Part shown: positions 7,267 through 15,566 of the stretch, piece by piece
Layout of the letters: every line of letters begins with the position of its first letter
Numbering within the stretch: position 1 is the stretch's first letter
DNA from: an uncultured Novosphingobium sp.
GTDB taxonomy: Bacteria; Pseudomonadota; Alphaproteobacteria; Sphingomonadales; Sphingomonadaceae
Direction: 5' to 3'
DNA: 28,952 nucleotides
Assembly: GCA_937996535.1 (NCBI GenBank)
Contig: CALKVF010000037.1
Coordinates: 1 to 28,952 of the forward strand
Program-made: the position numbers and the translations under genes
Notes under the pieces: model-generated
Databases searched by the model: none
Told to the model about the DNA's origin: nothing
What the model saw: the letters and a program-made list of their open reading frames with translations, nothing else

Positions 7267-8954
7267 GCCGCATCGCCCGCCGCGCGCTGCTTTCCGCGGC
7301 CGCGCTGATCGCCCTGCCCGCCGCCGCCCGCGCCGATACGCTGATCGACAATGTCGATGGCATGACCCTCGGCACGGCGGGCACGGTCGAACATTTCTCG
7401 GGCCTGCTGATCGGCGCGGATGGCCGGATCGTGCAAGTGCTCCACCGCGGCGATGCGCGGCCGGGCAAGGTCGATTTCCTGCTCGACGGCAAGGGCCAGG
7501 TGCTGATGCCCGGGCTGATCGACAGCCATACCCACGTGATGGAACTGGGCCTCGCGGTGCTGACGCTCGACCTCACCGGCACCCGCTCGATCGACGAGGC
7601 GTTGGCGCGGATCGCGGCCTATGCCAAGGCCCATCCCGACCGCCCGTGGATCATCGGACGCGGCTGGAACCAGGAACTGTGGGCCGACAAACGCTTTCCC
7701 ACCGCCGCTGCGCTCGATGCCGTGGTGTCCGACCGCCCGGTCTGGCTGATGCGGGTCGATGGCCATGCCGGCTGGGCCAATTCGCGCGCGATGGCGCTGG
7801 CGGGGGTCACCGCCCTCACCAAGGCCCCGTCCGGCGGACGGATCGAGCGGACGGCTCCCGCCCCCAAGGCGCCCAAGGCCCCCGGCCAGCCGACCGGGCT
7901 GTTCGTCGACACCGCCACCAGCCTGATCGAGAAGGTCGTGCCCCCGCCCCGGCCCGAGGACCGCGATCTGGCCCTGTCGCTCGCGCAGGATGAACTGCTG
8001 AAGCGCGGCGTGACCGCAACCGCCGACATGGGCACCAGCATCGAGGATTGGCAGGCCTATCGCCGTGCGGGCGATGCCGGCACGCTGCGCATCCGGATCA
8101 TGGCCTATGCCGGCGGGACCGAGGCGATGGCACTGATCGCGGGCGCCGCGCCCAGCCCGTGGCTCTATCAGGATCACCTGCGCCTTGGCGGGGTCAAGCT
8201 CTATGCCGATGGCGCGCTGGGCTCGCGCGGGGCCAGTCTCAAGGCGCCCTATGCCGATGCCCCGGCGGTCAAAGGCCTGCGGATCACCCCCGATACCCAG
8301 CTCAAGAACCTGATGAGCCGCGCCGCGCTCGATCACTTCCAGGTCGCGGTCCACGCCATCGGCGATGAAGCCAATGCCGCCGTGCTGACCGCGGTCGAAG
8401 ACCTGTCCCAGACCTATACCGGCGATCGGCGCTGGCGGATCGAACACGCCCAGGTGGTCGATCCGGCCGACATCGCCCGGTTCGGCAAGCTGGGGGTGAT
8501 CGCCTCGATGCAGCCGGTCCACCAGACCTCGGACCGCGAAATGGCCGAAGCGCGGCTGGGCCCCGCGCGGCTCTCCGGGGCCTATGCCTGGCGCTCGATC
8601 GCGGCTGGCGGGGCCCGGCTGGCCTTTGGCTCGGACGCGCCGGTTGAACTGCCCGATCCCTTCGCCGGGCTCGCCGCCGCGATCTCGCGGCAGGGGCCCG
8701 ATGGCCAGCCGTTTGGCGGCTGGCAGCCGCAGGAAAAGGTCAGCCGCGAGGCCGCGCTTGCCGCCTATACGGTGAACGGCGCCTATGCCGGGTTTGCCGA
8801 AGGGCGCTTTGGCCGGCTGGTCGTGGGCGAACGGGCCGACTTCCTGCTGGTGGACCGCGATCCGCTGCTCGCCTCGCCCAGCGAACTGCGCGAAACCAAG
8901 GTGCGGCAGGCCTGGGTCGGCGGCCAACTGATGTGGGACAGCAAGACGCCCTAG
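7263..8954 (+). CDS. Exported amidohydrolase, YtcJ-like (Amidohydrolase_3 family)
   Basis: 563 residues from a GTG start overlapping the previous stop. Residues 1-24 form a signal peptide (MSRIARRALLSAAALIALPAAARA, a twin Arg before a hydrophobic stretch and an Ala-rich cleavage site), so the mature protein is probably periplasmic; Sec or Tat cannot be decided. Metal-dependent hydrolase motifs of the amidohydrolase superfamily are present in order: SHTHVME (HxH metal ligands, near residue 87), GVKLYADGALGSRGASL near 315 (candidate bridging Lys), VHAIGDEAN near 363, EHAQVVDP near 397, and FGSDAPVELPDP near 455 (metal-binding Asp). The family cleaves amide, imide or related C-N bonds; the substrate is unknown. 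A low-complexity PAPKAPKAPGQP insert lies near residue 200. It converges on tatC with overlapping stop codons. Confidence 0.88.
   Translation: MSRIARRALLSAAALIALPAAARADTLIDNVDGMTLGTAGTVEHFSGLLIGADGRIVQVLHRGDARPGKVDFLLDGKGQVLMPGLIDSHTHVMELGLAVLTLDLTGTRSIDEALARIAAYAKAHPDRPWIIGRGWNQELWADKRFPTAAALDAVVSDRPVWLMRVDGHAGWANSRAMALAGVTALTKAPSGGRIERTAPAPKAPKAPGQPTGLFVDTATSLIEKVVPPPRPEDRDLALSLAQDELLKRGVTATADMGTSIEDWQAYRRAGDAGTLRIRIMAYAGGTEAMALIAGAAPSPWLYQDHLRLGGVKLYADGALGSRGASLKAPYADAPAVKGLRITPDTQLKNLMSRAALDHFQVAVHAIGDEANAAVLTAVEDLSQTYTGDRRWRIEHAQVVDPADIARFGKLGVIASMQPVHQTSDREMAEARLGPARLSGAYAWRSIAAGGARLAFGSDAPVELPDPFAGLAAAISRQGPDGQPFGGWQPQEKVSREAALAAYTVNGAYAGFAEGRFGRLVVGERADFLLVDRDPLLASPSELRETKVRQAWVGGQLMWDSKTP
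8951..8954. other. CTAG shared by the stop codons of two convergent genes
   Basis: The palindrome CTAG supplies TAG to the plus-strand amidohydrolase (8952-8954) and TAG to minus-strand tatC (8953-8951). There is no gap and no terminator between the two genes, so each transcript must run into the other gene. Confidence 0.97.
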
Positions 8955-9748
8955 GCGTCAGGCAGGGTCGCAGGGGCGGTCGCCGCTTCGCGGGCGGCGC
9001 GGCGTTCGCCCAGCCACATCACCACCAGCGACCCTTCAAACAGCAGCCACATCGGCACCAGCAGCAGGATCTGGCTCATCAGGTCGGGCGGGGTGATGAT
9101 CGCGGCAAAAGCGGTGATCGCCACAATCACATAGCGCCGCAGCCCGACCAGTTGCTGGCGCGAGACCACCCCCGCGCGGTTGAGCAAGAGCAGCAGCACC
9201 GGCAGCAGAAAGCTGATCCCGAAGGCCAGGATGAACTGCATCACGAGACCGAGGTAATCCCCCGCCGCCGGCAGCGCCTCGACCGTCAGCCCGCCCTTGG
9301 CGCCCTGAAAGCCGAGCATCCATTTGAACGCGGTGGGCATGACCACGAAATAGGCCAGGCTCGCCCCCATCGTGAACAGCACCGGGGTGGCGATCAGGAA
9401 GGGCAGGAACGCCTTCTTTTCCTTGGCGTAGAGCCCCGGGGCGACGAAGGCCCAGAGCTGGTTGGCGATGACCGGAAAGCTCAGGAAAAAGGCCGCGAAC
9501 AGCGCGACTTTCAGCTCGACGAAGAAGGCTTCGTAGAGCTTGGTATAGACCAGCCGGCCCTGCCCCGGCGGAAACGCGGCGGTGAGCGGGCGAACCAGAA
9601 AGCCGAAGATGTCGCTGGCGAAATAGAGGCACAGGCAGAACGATGCCCCCAGCGCCGCGATCGCGCGCAGCAACCGGGTGCGCAGCTCGATCAGGTGATC
9701 GAGCAGCGGGGCCTGGCTTTCATCGATGTCATGGACCTTGAAGACCAT
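8951..9748 (-). CDS. tatC: Sec-independent protein translocase TatC
   Basis: 265 residues, normal for TatC, the polytopic inner-membrane receptor for twin-arginine signal peptides. The N-terminal signature LLDHLIELRTRLLRA (residues 15-29) is followed by six hydrophobic segments, including LYFASDIFGFLVRPL, the periplasmic-loop and TM2 region FVELKVALFAAFFLSFPVI, and a conserved FVAPGLYAKEKKAFLPF block. The ATG overlaps the tatB stop in TAATG (9746-9750), implying coupled translation. It is the last gene of the argS operon here. In several related genomes serS follows tatC, but here an opposing amidohydrolase ends exactly at its stop. Confidence 0.98.
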   Translation of the reverse strand: MVFKVHDIDESQAPLLDHLIELRTRLLRAIAALGASFCLCLYFASDIFGFLVRPLTAAFPPGQGRLVYTKLYEAFFVELKVALFAAFFLSFPVIANQLWAFVAPGLYAKEKKAFLPFLIATPVLFTMGASLAYFVVMPTAFKWMLGFQGAKGGLTVEALPAAGDYLGLVMQFILAFGISFLLPVLLLLLNRAGVVSRQQLVGLRRYVIVAITAFAAIITPPDLMSQILLLVPMWLLFEGSLVVMWLGERRAAREAATAPATLPDA

Positions 9749-10098
9749 TACGGCGCCTTTGCAGGATCGTGGGGCGCTTCATCCGAGGCAGGAGCAGCAG
9801 CCGGCGCGGCAAGCGCGGCATCGGGCGCGGGCAGCGCACTTTCCGCGCTGGCGCCTTCGGGAGCCGGATGGGCAGCCATGATCGCAGCATTCTGCTCGCG
9901 CCACTGCTTCTCCATTTCCTCCAGCTCGGCCTCGCGGATCATGGTTTCCACCCCGGCGCGGAAATGGCCGGAGACCCGCCGGATCTTGCCGATCCAGCGC
10001 CCCGCCGTGCGCAGCGCACGCGGCAAATCCTTGGGACCGATCACGACGATCGCAACGATCACCGTGAACAGCATTTCATCCCAGCCGATGTCGAACAT
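9748..10098 (-). CDS. tatB: Sec-independent protein translocase TatB
   Basis: 116 residues. One N-terminal membrane helix (MFDIGWDEMLFTVIVAIVVIGP, with the Glu and GP hinge typical of TatB), then an amphipathic helix KDLPRALRTAGRWIGKIRR and a charged segment that turns into an Ala/Pro-rich tail (about residues 75-116). With TatC it forms the substrate-binding complex of the twin-arginine export pathway. It lies 29 bp after tatA and overlaps tatC by one base. The tail is low-complexity and probably unstructured. Confidence 0.96.
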   Translation of the reverse strand: MFDIGWDEMLFTVIVAIVVIGPKDLPRALRTAGRWIGKIRRVSGHFRAGVETMIREAELEEMEKQWREQNAAIMAAHPAPEGASAESALPAPDAALAAPAAAPASDEAPHDPAKAP

Positions 10099-10127
10099 GG
10101 CCTGTTCCCGCCTGTAAGGGGCGGCGC

Positions 10128-10370
10128 TTACTGGGGCTTGGCGGTGTTGGCGGGATCGACCGCCTGATCGGCAGGCGCAGCCGGAGCAACAGGCGGCGGC
10201 GGCGCGATCTGCTGGGCAGGCGGAGCCGGCTTGGCTTCGTCGGCCATGCCTTCCTTGAAGCTCTTGATACCCTTGCCGAAGTCACCCATCATTTCGGAAA
10301 TGCGGCCCCGGCCAAACAGCACGAGCACCACCAGCGCGAGCACGATCAGGTGCGGAAGCGACAAACCCAT
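10128..10370 (-). CDS. tatA: Sec-independent protein translocase TatA
   Basis: 80 residues. The ATG at 10370 was chosen because AGGAG lies eight to nine bases upstream and the protein then starts MGLSLPHLIVLALVVLVLF, a single membrane helix followed by the FGRGRISEMMGDFGKGIKSFKEG hinge and amphipathic helix diagnostic of TatA. A longer in-frame start would add nine non-homologous residues. The C-terminal 35 residues are Pro/Ala-rich. TatA oligomerises to form the export pore on demand. It lies between scpB (84 bp upstream) and tatB (29 bp downstream). Confidence 0.96.
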   Translation of the reverse strand: MGLSLPHLIVLALVVLVLFGRGRISEMMGDFGKGIKSFKEGMADEAKPAPPAQQIAPPPPVAPAAPADQAVDPANTAKPQ

Positions 10371-10454
10371 TGAAACACTCCTGAACTCAGCGGGCAAAAC
10401 GGCCCGTTCGCCCCCGTTTCATCCCATCTAGGACATCTTGCGGCGGTTTGCCAG

Positions 10455-11087
10455 TCAATCGGCGGATTCATCGCCCGCTTCGTCGGAAGTTTCCGGCTCG
10501 TCGGGCTCGGCCTCGCTGTCTCCTCCGCCCGTCAGGTCGAGCGCCGCGGCCAGCGCATCCTCTACCGGATCAAGCAGCCCGGCGGCGCGCAGTTCGTCAA
10601 TTCCGGGCAGGTCGCGGCGGCTCGACAGGCCAAAGTGGGTCAGGAACGCGGGCGTGGTGGCATAGATCACCGGACGGCCCGGCACCTCGCGGCGCCCCGC
10701 CACCCGCACCCAGCCGGCTTCAAGCAGCACGTCGAGCGTGCCCTTGGCGGTCTGGACCCCGCGGATCGATTCGATCTCGGCGCGGCTGACCGGCTCGTGA
10801 TAGGCGACAATCGCCAGCACTTCGGTCGCCGCACGCGACAGGCGGCGCGGCTCCTCGCGCTCGCGCCGCAGCAGGTGCGCGAGGTCTGGCGCGGTCTGAA
10901 AGTGCCAGAGCTTGCCCCGCTCAACCAGTTGGAGCCCGCGCCCCTGATAGTGCGCCTGCAATTCATCGAGCGCGGCGCGCACGCTGGCCCCGCCAAGGTG
11001 GAGCGACAGCGCCTCGGCGCTCATCGGCTCGCTCGCCGCGAACAGTGTCGCTTCAACCGCGCGCACCAGATCGTCGGGCCGGGTCAT
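10455..11087 (-). CDS. scpB: Segregation and condensation protein B
   Basis: 210 residues. ScpB dimers bind ScpA and, with SMC, form the bacterial condensin that compacts and segregates chromosomes. The sequence has two winged-helix domains: the first about residues 5-85 (VRAVEATLFAASEPMSAEAL) and the second about 90-170, with the family signature AIVAYHEPVSRAEIESIRG and GRPVIYATTPAFLTHFGL. An acidic tail from about 175 (EAEPDEPETSDEAGDE) is extra to the core. The ATG overlaps the scpA stop (ATGA, 11084-11087), so the two subunits are translationally coupled, which fits their fixed stoichiometry. Confidence 0.96.
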   Translation of the reverse strand: MTRPDDLVRAVEATLFAASEPMSAEALSLHLGGASVRAALDELQAHYQGRGLQLVERGKLWHFQTAPDLAHLLRREREEPRRLSRAATEVLAIVAYHEPVSRAEIESIRGVQTAKGTLDVLLEAGWVRVAGRREVPGRPVIYATTPAFLTHFGLSSRRDLPGIDELRAAGLLDPVEDALAAALDLTGGGDSEAEPDEPETSDEAGDESAD

Positions 11088-11881
11088 GCCTTGATCCCCC
11101 GCAGCATCAGCGGGCCAAAGGTTTCGTCCTGCTGCAATTCGGCCTTGCCCCGCCGCGCCAGTTCAAGCGCGGCGACGAAGCTCGATGCCAGCGCCGACCG
11201 CTTGAGCCGCACATCGGCGTGCGGCGGGAGGAAATCGCGCAGTTCCATCCAGTCGATCGTCACCCCCAGCATTGAGGACACCCGCGTCAAGGCGCTGTCG
11301 AGCGTCATCACCATGCGGTCGCGGACCATGTGGACCACCGGCGCGGTGCGCGCCTTGACCTGGCCATAGGCCTGAACCAGCGTGAACCAGTCGCACTGCC
11401 ACTTGTGCTTGCGATCAACCCGCAGCCCTTCGGGCGCGCCGCGCACGAACACGTCACGGCCGAGCCTATCGCGGCCCATCAGCCGGGCGGCGGCATCGCG
11501 CATCGCGGCCAGCCGCTGGAGCCGGATCTGCAACCGCAGCGCCAGTTCCTCGGGGCTTGGATCGGGCTGTTCCTCGCGCGGGAGCAGCAGCGCCGATTTG
11601 AGATAGGCCAGCCACGCCGCCATGACGAGGTAATCGGCCGCCAGTTCCAGCCGCAGTTCCTCTGCCCGGTCGATATAGTCCAGATACTGGTCGACCAGTT
11701 CGAGGATCGAAATGGTCCTGAGATCGACCTTCTGCCGCCGCGCCAGATCGAGCAGCAGGTCAAGCGGGCCTTCCCAGCCGTCCAATTCGAGATAGAGCGC
11801 GGCATCATCGCCCGCCGCCGCGGCAATGCCCTGCCAATTGTCCTCTGGCAGCGCCAGCGGCAAGACAGGGCTATCGGTCAC
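11084..11881 (-). CDS. scpA: Segregation and condensation protein A (kleisin)
   Basis: 265 residues from a GTG at 11881 that overlaps the nagZ stop (GTGA). A longer in-frame extension runs antisense-like through nagZ and lacks similarity. ScpA is the kleisin that bridges SMC heads. The N-terminal SMC-neck motif is clear: LELDGWEGPLDLLLDLARRQKVDLRTISI (about residues 27-55), followed by VDQYLDYI and AADYLVMAAWLAYLKSALLLP. The C-terminal winged helix that caps the SMC head is seen as RSALASSFVAALELARRGKAELQQDETFGPL. The gene precedes scpB with a 4-bp overlap. Confidence 0.95.
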   Translation of the reverse strand: MTDSPVLPLALPEDNWQGIAAAAGDDAALYLELDGWEGPLDLLLDLARRQKVDLRTISILELVDQYLDYIDRAEELRLELAADYLVMAAWLAYLKSALLLPREEQPDPSPEELALRLQIRLQRLAAMRDAAARLMGRDRLGRDVFVRGAPEGLRVDRKHKWQCDWFTLVQAYGQVKARTAPVVHMVRDRMVMTLDSALTRVSSMLGVTIDWMELRDFLPPHADVRLKRSALASSFVAALELARRGKAELQQDETFGPLMLRGIKA

Positions 11882-12897
11882 GCCTGGGCCCCGGTCAGCG
11901 CCAGCAGGGCATCGCGCTTGGCCACCAGCTCGGCCTGCCGGCCCGCCGCGCCATCGAGCCGCATGGCGGCCAGCGCGCGATCCAGCCGGACCGCTGCCGC
12001 ATCCGCAATCGCGGGGCAGCGCTCGGCGATCCCGATCATGTCGGGCAGCTTGGCCCAGCAATTGAGCGCGATGTCGCAGCCCGCCGCCAGCGCACGCGCG
12101 GCGCGTTCGGGCACGGTGCCGTCGAGCGCCTCCATATCGAGGTCATCGGTCAACAGCAGGCCATCGAAACCGATCCGCCCGCGAATGATCTGCTCGATCA
12201 CGAAGGGCGATTGGGTCGCCGGGTTTTCGGCATCCCAAGCGGTAAAGCGGATATGCGCGCTCATCGCGACCGGTGCGTGATTGAGCGCGCGGAACGGCGC
12301 GATGTCGCGCTCCAGCTCGGCCTCGCTGGCGGTGACGGTGGGCAGTTCCTTGTGGCTGTCCGCCCCGGCGCGCCCATGGCCCGGCATATGCTTGATCGTG
12401 CCGACCACGCCGGCTGCGCCCAGCCCTTCGAGCACCGCCCGGCCGAGCGCGGCAACCCGCAGCGGCTCGTGGCCCAGCGCGCGGTCCCCGATCACGTCGT
12501 GCGCGCCGTCTTCGCGCACGTCGAGCACCGGGGCGTGGGTGCAGGTAATTCCGACTTCGGCGAGATCGTGGGCCATCGCCTCGGCATTGGTGCGCGCGGC
12601 CTCGATCGCGCTGGCGGGAGCAATCTCGAACATGCGGTCAAACGCCGCGCCCGCTGGATAGGGCGCCCAGACCGGCGGCTTCATCCGCGCGACCCGCCCG
12701 CCTTCCTGATCGATGGTGATCAGCAGCTGATCGCGCCCGTGGATCGCGCGCAATTCGTCGGTCAGCGCGCGCAACTGGGCGCGGCTTTCGACGTTGCGGC
12801 CGAAGATGATGTAGCCAGCCGGGTCCGCATCGCGGAAAAAGGCGCGCTCATCAGCGCCGAGCACCGTGCCGGAAAGGCCGAAAATCGCAGGGATCAT
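11878..12897 (-). CDS. nagZ: Beta-N-acetylhexosaminidase (GH3), peptidoglycan recycling
   Basis: 339 residues. NagZ removes GlcNAc from GlcNAc-anhydroMurNAc peptides in the cytoplasm and so controls the muropeptide signal for AmpC-type beta-lactamase in many proteobacteria. The ATG at 12897 gives the standard opening MIPAIFGLSG; a TTG start 36 bases upstream is less likely. Visible motifs: GYIIFGRNV near residue 30, IDQEGGRVARM near 62, the GH3 signature IKHMPGHGRAGADSH at 168-182 with the NagZ-specific Asp180-His182 general acid/base dyad, and LLTDDLDMEAL with the nucleophilic Asp at 251/252. It lies between the SPOR protein and scpA, with a 4-bp overlap to scpA. Confidence 0.95.
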   Translation of the reverse strand: MIPAIFGLSGTVLGADERAFFRDADPAGYIIFGRNVESRAQLRALTDELRAIHGRDQLLITIDQEGGRVARMKPPVWAPYPAGAAFDRMFEIAPASAIEAARTNAEAMAHDLAEVGITCTHAPVLDVREDGAHDVIGDRALGHEPLRVAALGRAVLEGLGAAGVVGTIKHMPGHGRAGADSHKELPTVTASEAELERDIAPFRALNHAPVAMSAHIRFTAWDAENPATQSPFVIEQIIRGRIGFDGLLLTDDLDMEALDGTVPERAARALAAGCDIALNCWAKLPDMIGIAERCPAIADAAAVRLDRALAAMRLDGAAGRQAELVAKRDALLALTGAQA

Positions 12898-12981
12898 GGG
12901 GTAAAGCGTTGCAGCAAGACGGCGCGAGTGCAAGCCCCGCGCCGCGCCAGCGCCATCAGGATATGTGGATTACGCTGCGGA

Positions 12982-13722
12982 TCACTTCACCTGACAGGAA
13001 ATGCCCGCGCCCTTGAGCTTGCCGCACAGCGCATTGGCCCCGGCGGCATCCCCGGCCACGGCCTGGAGGCGATAGACCTTGCCGATATCGGCATTGCCCT
13101 CGATCACGCGGTGCGACACACCCGACAGCAGCCCGCCAGCCTGCCCGGCCAGCTTGCTCCACGCCGCTTCAGCCGAAGCCTGCGAGGAATAGGCACCCAC
13201 CTGGACCCCAACCCCGCCGGCCGCCGGCGCCTTGGCTGCAGCCGCAGCGCCGCCAGCAGCGGCAGGGGCCCCGGCAGCAGGCGCGGGCGGCGCAGACGGG
13301 GTGCCATCGCCCAGCCGCGCGGGGCGGTTCTGCCCCTCGGATACGGCAAAGCTCGAATCCCCGGTGCCATCGAAGGTCTTGCCGCCCGGATTGCGGGGGG
13401 CTTCCTTGTAGGGGGTCTTGGGGGCTTCGATCAGGCTGCCATCGGCAACCATGTCCTGATCGGGCGAGCGATGGGTGGCCCACCAGATCCCGCCGACGAT
13501 CACCGCCAGCGCGGCCAGCCCCATCGCGACGAAGCCTAGCAGACGGCCCATTCCGGCGCCTTCATAGTCTTCCTCGTCATCGTCGGAGGATTCGAGCCAC
13601 GGCAGGCGATCTTCAGGTTCGGCCAGCGCCAGCTGTTCGGTTTCCAGCACGTGGTCCTCGTCGTGGTCCTGCCACGCCGCGCCGCCTTCTTGCGAATCCC
13701 GTTCCCCGTCGATGCCCATCAT
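12982..13722 (-). CDS. SPOR domain-containing single-pass membrane protein
   Basis: 246 residues. A highly acidic cytoplasmic N-terminus (about 1-57, with ESSDDDEEDYEG) precedes one membrane segment at 61-81 (LLGFVAMGLAALAVIVGGIW). An Ala/Pro/Gly-rich periplasmic linker follows, and then a SPOR domain from about 170 (GVQVGAYSSQASAEAAWSKL to the end). SPOR domains bind glycan strands stripped of peptides at the division septum, so a septal envelope role is likely. Start choice: GGAGG lies ten bases before the ATG at 13722, while a GTG at 13728 overlapping the argS stop is only four bases from it. The argS-SPOR-nagZ order is conserved in alphaproteobacteria. Confidence 0.88.
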   Translation of the reverse strand: MMGIDGERDSQEGGAAWQDHDEDHVLETEQLALAEPEDRLPWLESSDDDEEDYEGAGMGRLLGFVAMGLAALAVIVGGIWWATHRSPDQDMVADGSLIEAPKTPYKEAPRNPGGKTFDGTGDSSFAVSEGQNRPARLGDGTPSAPPAPAAGAPAAAGGAAAAAKAPAAGGVGVQVGAYSSQASAEAAWSKLAGQAGGLLSGVSHRVIEGNADIGKVYRLQAVAGDAAGANALCGKLKGAGISCQVK

Positions 13723-13724
13723 GG

Positions 13725-15470
13725 TCACATTTCCTCCACTGCCTCCACGCCGAGCAGCGCCAGGCCATTGCGCACAACCTGCCCGATTTGCGAGGCAAGA
13801 TAAAGCCTTGCGCCCGTCAGTTTACCATCCTGTGCCACGATGAACCGCTTTTCCGGCTTGTCGTTGCCCAGGTTCCAGTAACCATGCAGCGCGCCGGCAA
13901 GGTCATAGAGGAAGAACGCCACCCGGTGCGGTTCGCGCGCGGCGGCAGCCGCTTCGACCAGCCGCGGGAACTGCGCTGCCAGCTTGACCAGCGCCAGTTC
14001 CTCTTCACCCAAGAGATCAAGGTGATCGCCAGAGGGCGCCATGCCCTCACCCGCCGCCTTGCGCAGGGTCGAGCGGATCCGGGCGTGCGCATACTGCACA
14101 TAGAACACCGGGTTGTCCTTGCTCGCCTCGACCACCTTGTCGAAATCGAAGTCCATCTGCGCATCGGGCTTGCGGGTCAGCATGGTGAAGCGGACCACGT
14201 CCTTGCCGACCATTTCGACCACATCGGCCAGCGTCACGAAATTGCCCGCGCGCTTCGACATCTTGAAGGGCTGGCCGCCCTTCATCAGCTGGACCATCTG
14301 CACCAGCTTGACCTCGAAGGGGGTCGGATTGCCATCGGCACCGGTCATCGCGGCGACCGCGGCCTTGATCCGCTTGACCGTCCCGGCATGATCCGCGCCC
14401 CAGATATCGACCAGCGCGTCGGCGCTCTGCGCCTTCTGGTAGTGATAGGCGAGGTCGGCGCCGAAATAGGTCCAGTTGCCGTCTGATTTCTTGATCGGGC
14501 GGTCCTGATCATCGCCAAAATTGGTCGAGCGGAACAGCGGCAGTTCGACCGGCTCCCAATCGTCGGGCATCTTGCCCTTGGGGGCTTCGAGATGGCCGTC
14601 ATAGACCAGATCGTGCGCGCGCAGCCAGGCTTCGGCCTCGGCCGGCTTGCCCGCGGCCTGCAATTCCGCCTCGGACGAAAACAGATCGTGATGGATGCCC
14701 AGCAGCGCGAGATCGGCCTTGATCATCACCAGCATCGCGGCAACCGCGCGGGTGCGGAACAGCACCAGCCATTCGCCCTCGGCAGCCTTGGCATAGGTGT
14801 CGCCAAATTCCTTGGCCAGTTCCTGCCCGATCGGGATCAGGTAGTCGCCGGGGTAGAGCCCTTCGGGGATTTCGCCCACGGCTTCGCCCAGCGCCTCGCG
14901 GTAGCGGACGTGGGCCGAACGGGCGAGCACATCAACCTGCGCGCCGGCATCGTTGACGTAATATTCGCGGATCACCTTGTGCCCGGCGGCTTCGAGCAGC
15001 GCTGCCAGCGCATCGCCCACCACCGCGCCGCGGCAATGGCCCATGTGCATCGGCCCCGTAGGATTGGCCGAGACATATTCGACGTTGACCGTGGTGCCCG
15101 CCCCCATGGACGAGCGGCCATAGCCTTCGCCCAGCGCAGCAATCGCGCGCAGTTCTTCCAGCCAGGCCCCGCCCGACAGGCGCAGGTTGATGAACCCCGG
15201 CCCGGCGATCTCGGCGCTGGTCACGGCCGGGATCTTGGTCAGTTCGCCGACCAGTGCCTCGGCCAGCGCGCGCGGGTTCATGCCGGCGGGCTTGGCGAGC
15301 ACCATCGCCGCATTGGTCGCCAGATCGCCATGCGCGGGATCGCGCGGCGGCTCGACCGCCACATTGGCGCGGTTGAGCCCGCCGGGCAGAGTGCCTGCGG
15401 CTTCCAGCGCATCGAGCGCGGCGGAAACATGGCCCGCAAAGGCGGCGTGAAGGGTCTTGCTGTCGGTCAT
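13725..15470 (-). CDS. argS: Arginyl-tRNA synthetase
   Basis: 581 residues, the usual size. Charges tRNA-Arg with arginine; class I synthetase. The N-terminal Add-1 domain (about 1-100) that binds the tRNA D-loop is present, then the HIGH-type motif in ANPTGPMHMGHCRGA (HMGH at 142-145), the signature REYYVNDAGAQVD near 168-180, the KMSKS-type loop as KMSKR at 403-407, and the C-terminal DALR anticodon-binding domain from about 460. The start MTDSKTLHAAF at 15470 was preferred over an upstream in-frame start because the extra residues are non-homologous. It is the first gene of a long minus-strand operon that continues through the SPOR protein, nagZ, scpA, scpB and tatABC. Confidence 0.97.
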   Translation of the reverse strand: MTDSKTLHAAFAGHVSAALDALEAAGTLPGGLNRANVAVEPPRDPAHGDLATNAAMVLAKPAGMNPRALAEALVGELTKIPAVTSAEIAGPGFINLRLSGGAWLEELRAIAALGEGYGRSSMGAGTTVNVEYVSANPTGPMHMGHCRGAVVGDALAALLEAAGHKVIREYYVNDAGAQVDVLARSAHVRYREALGEAVGEIPEGLYPGDYLIPIGQELAKEFGDTYAKAAEGEWLVLFRTRAVAAMLVMIKADLALLGIHHDLFSSEAELQAAGKPAEAEAWLRAHDLVYDGHLEAPKGKMPDDWEPVELPLFRSTNFGDDQDRPIKKSDGNWTYFGADLAYHYQKAQSADALVDIWGADHAGTVKRIKAAVAAMTGADGNPTPFEVKLVQMVQLMKGGQPFKMSKRAGNFVTLADVVEMVGKDVVRFTMLTRKPDAQMDFDFDKVVEASKDNPVFYVQYAHARIRSTLRKAAGEGMAPSGDHLDLLGEEELALVKLAAQFPRLVEAAAAAREPHRVAFFLYDLAGALHGYWNLGNDKPEKRFIVAQDGKLTGARLYLASQIGQVVRNGLALLGVEAVEEM

Positions 15471-15506
15471 GGCCGCGCGGTTAGCGGAAATTGCGCACAA
15501 ATGGAA

Positions 15507-15536
15507 ATCCCCCGAAGCCGGATGGCCCCGGGGGAT
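15507..15536 (-). terminator. Hairpin between the lipoprotein gene and argS
   Basis: ATCCCCCG (15507-15514) pairs with CGGGGGAT (15529-15536) around a 14-base loop. On the minus strand it follows the lipoprotein stop and is trailed by a broken T-tract (TTTCCATTT). It probably terminates the lipoprotein transcript before argS. Confidence 0.55.
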
Positions 15537-15566
15537 CGAAAGTTTGGCCGCCCGAAGGGCTGCGCC

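Noticed and set aside
8933..10117. 394-codon plus-strand frame opposite tatC and tatB
   Set aside because: Gln/Arg/His-rich reversed-codon composition with no recognisable domain; tatBC are certain on the other strand.
11882..12061. Extended start for scpA inside nagZ
   Set aside because: The extra 60 residues are Arg/Gly/Ala-rich shadow sequence; the GTG in the 4-bp overlap with nagZ gives the normal ScpA N-terminus.
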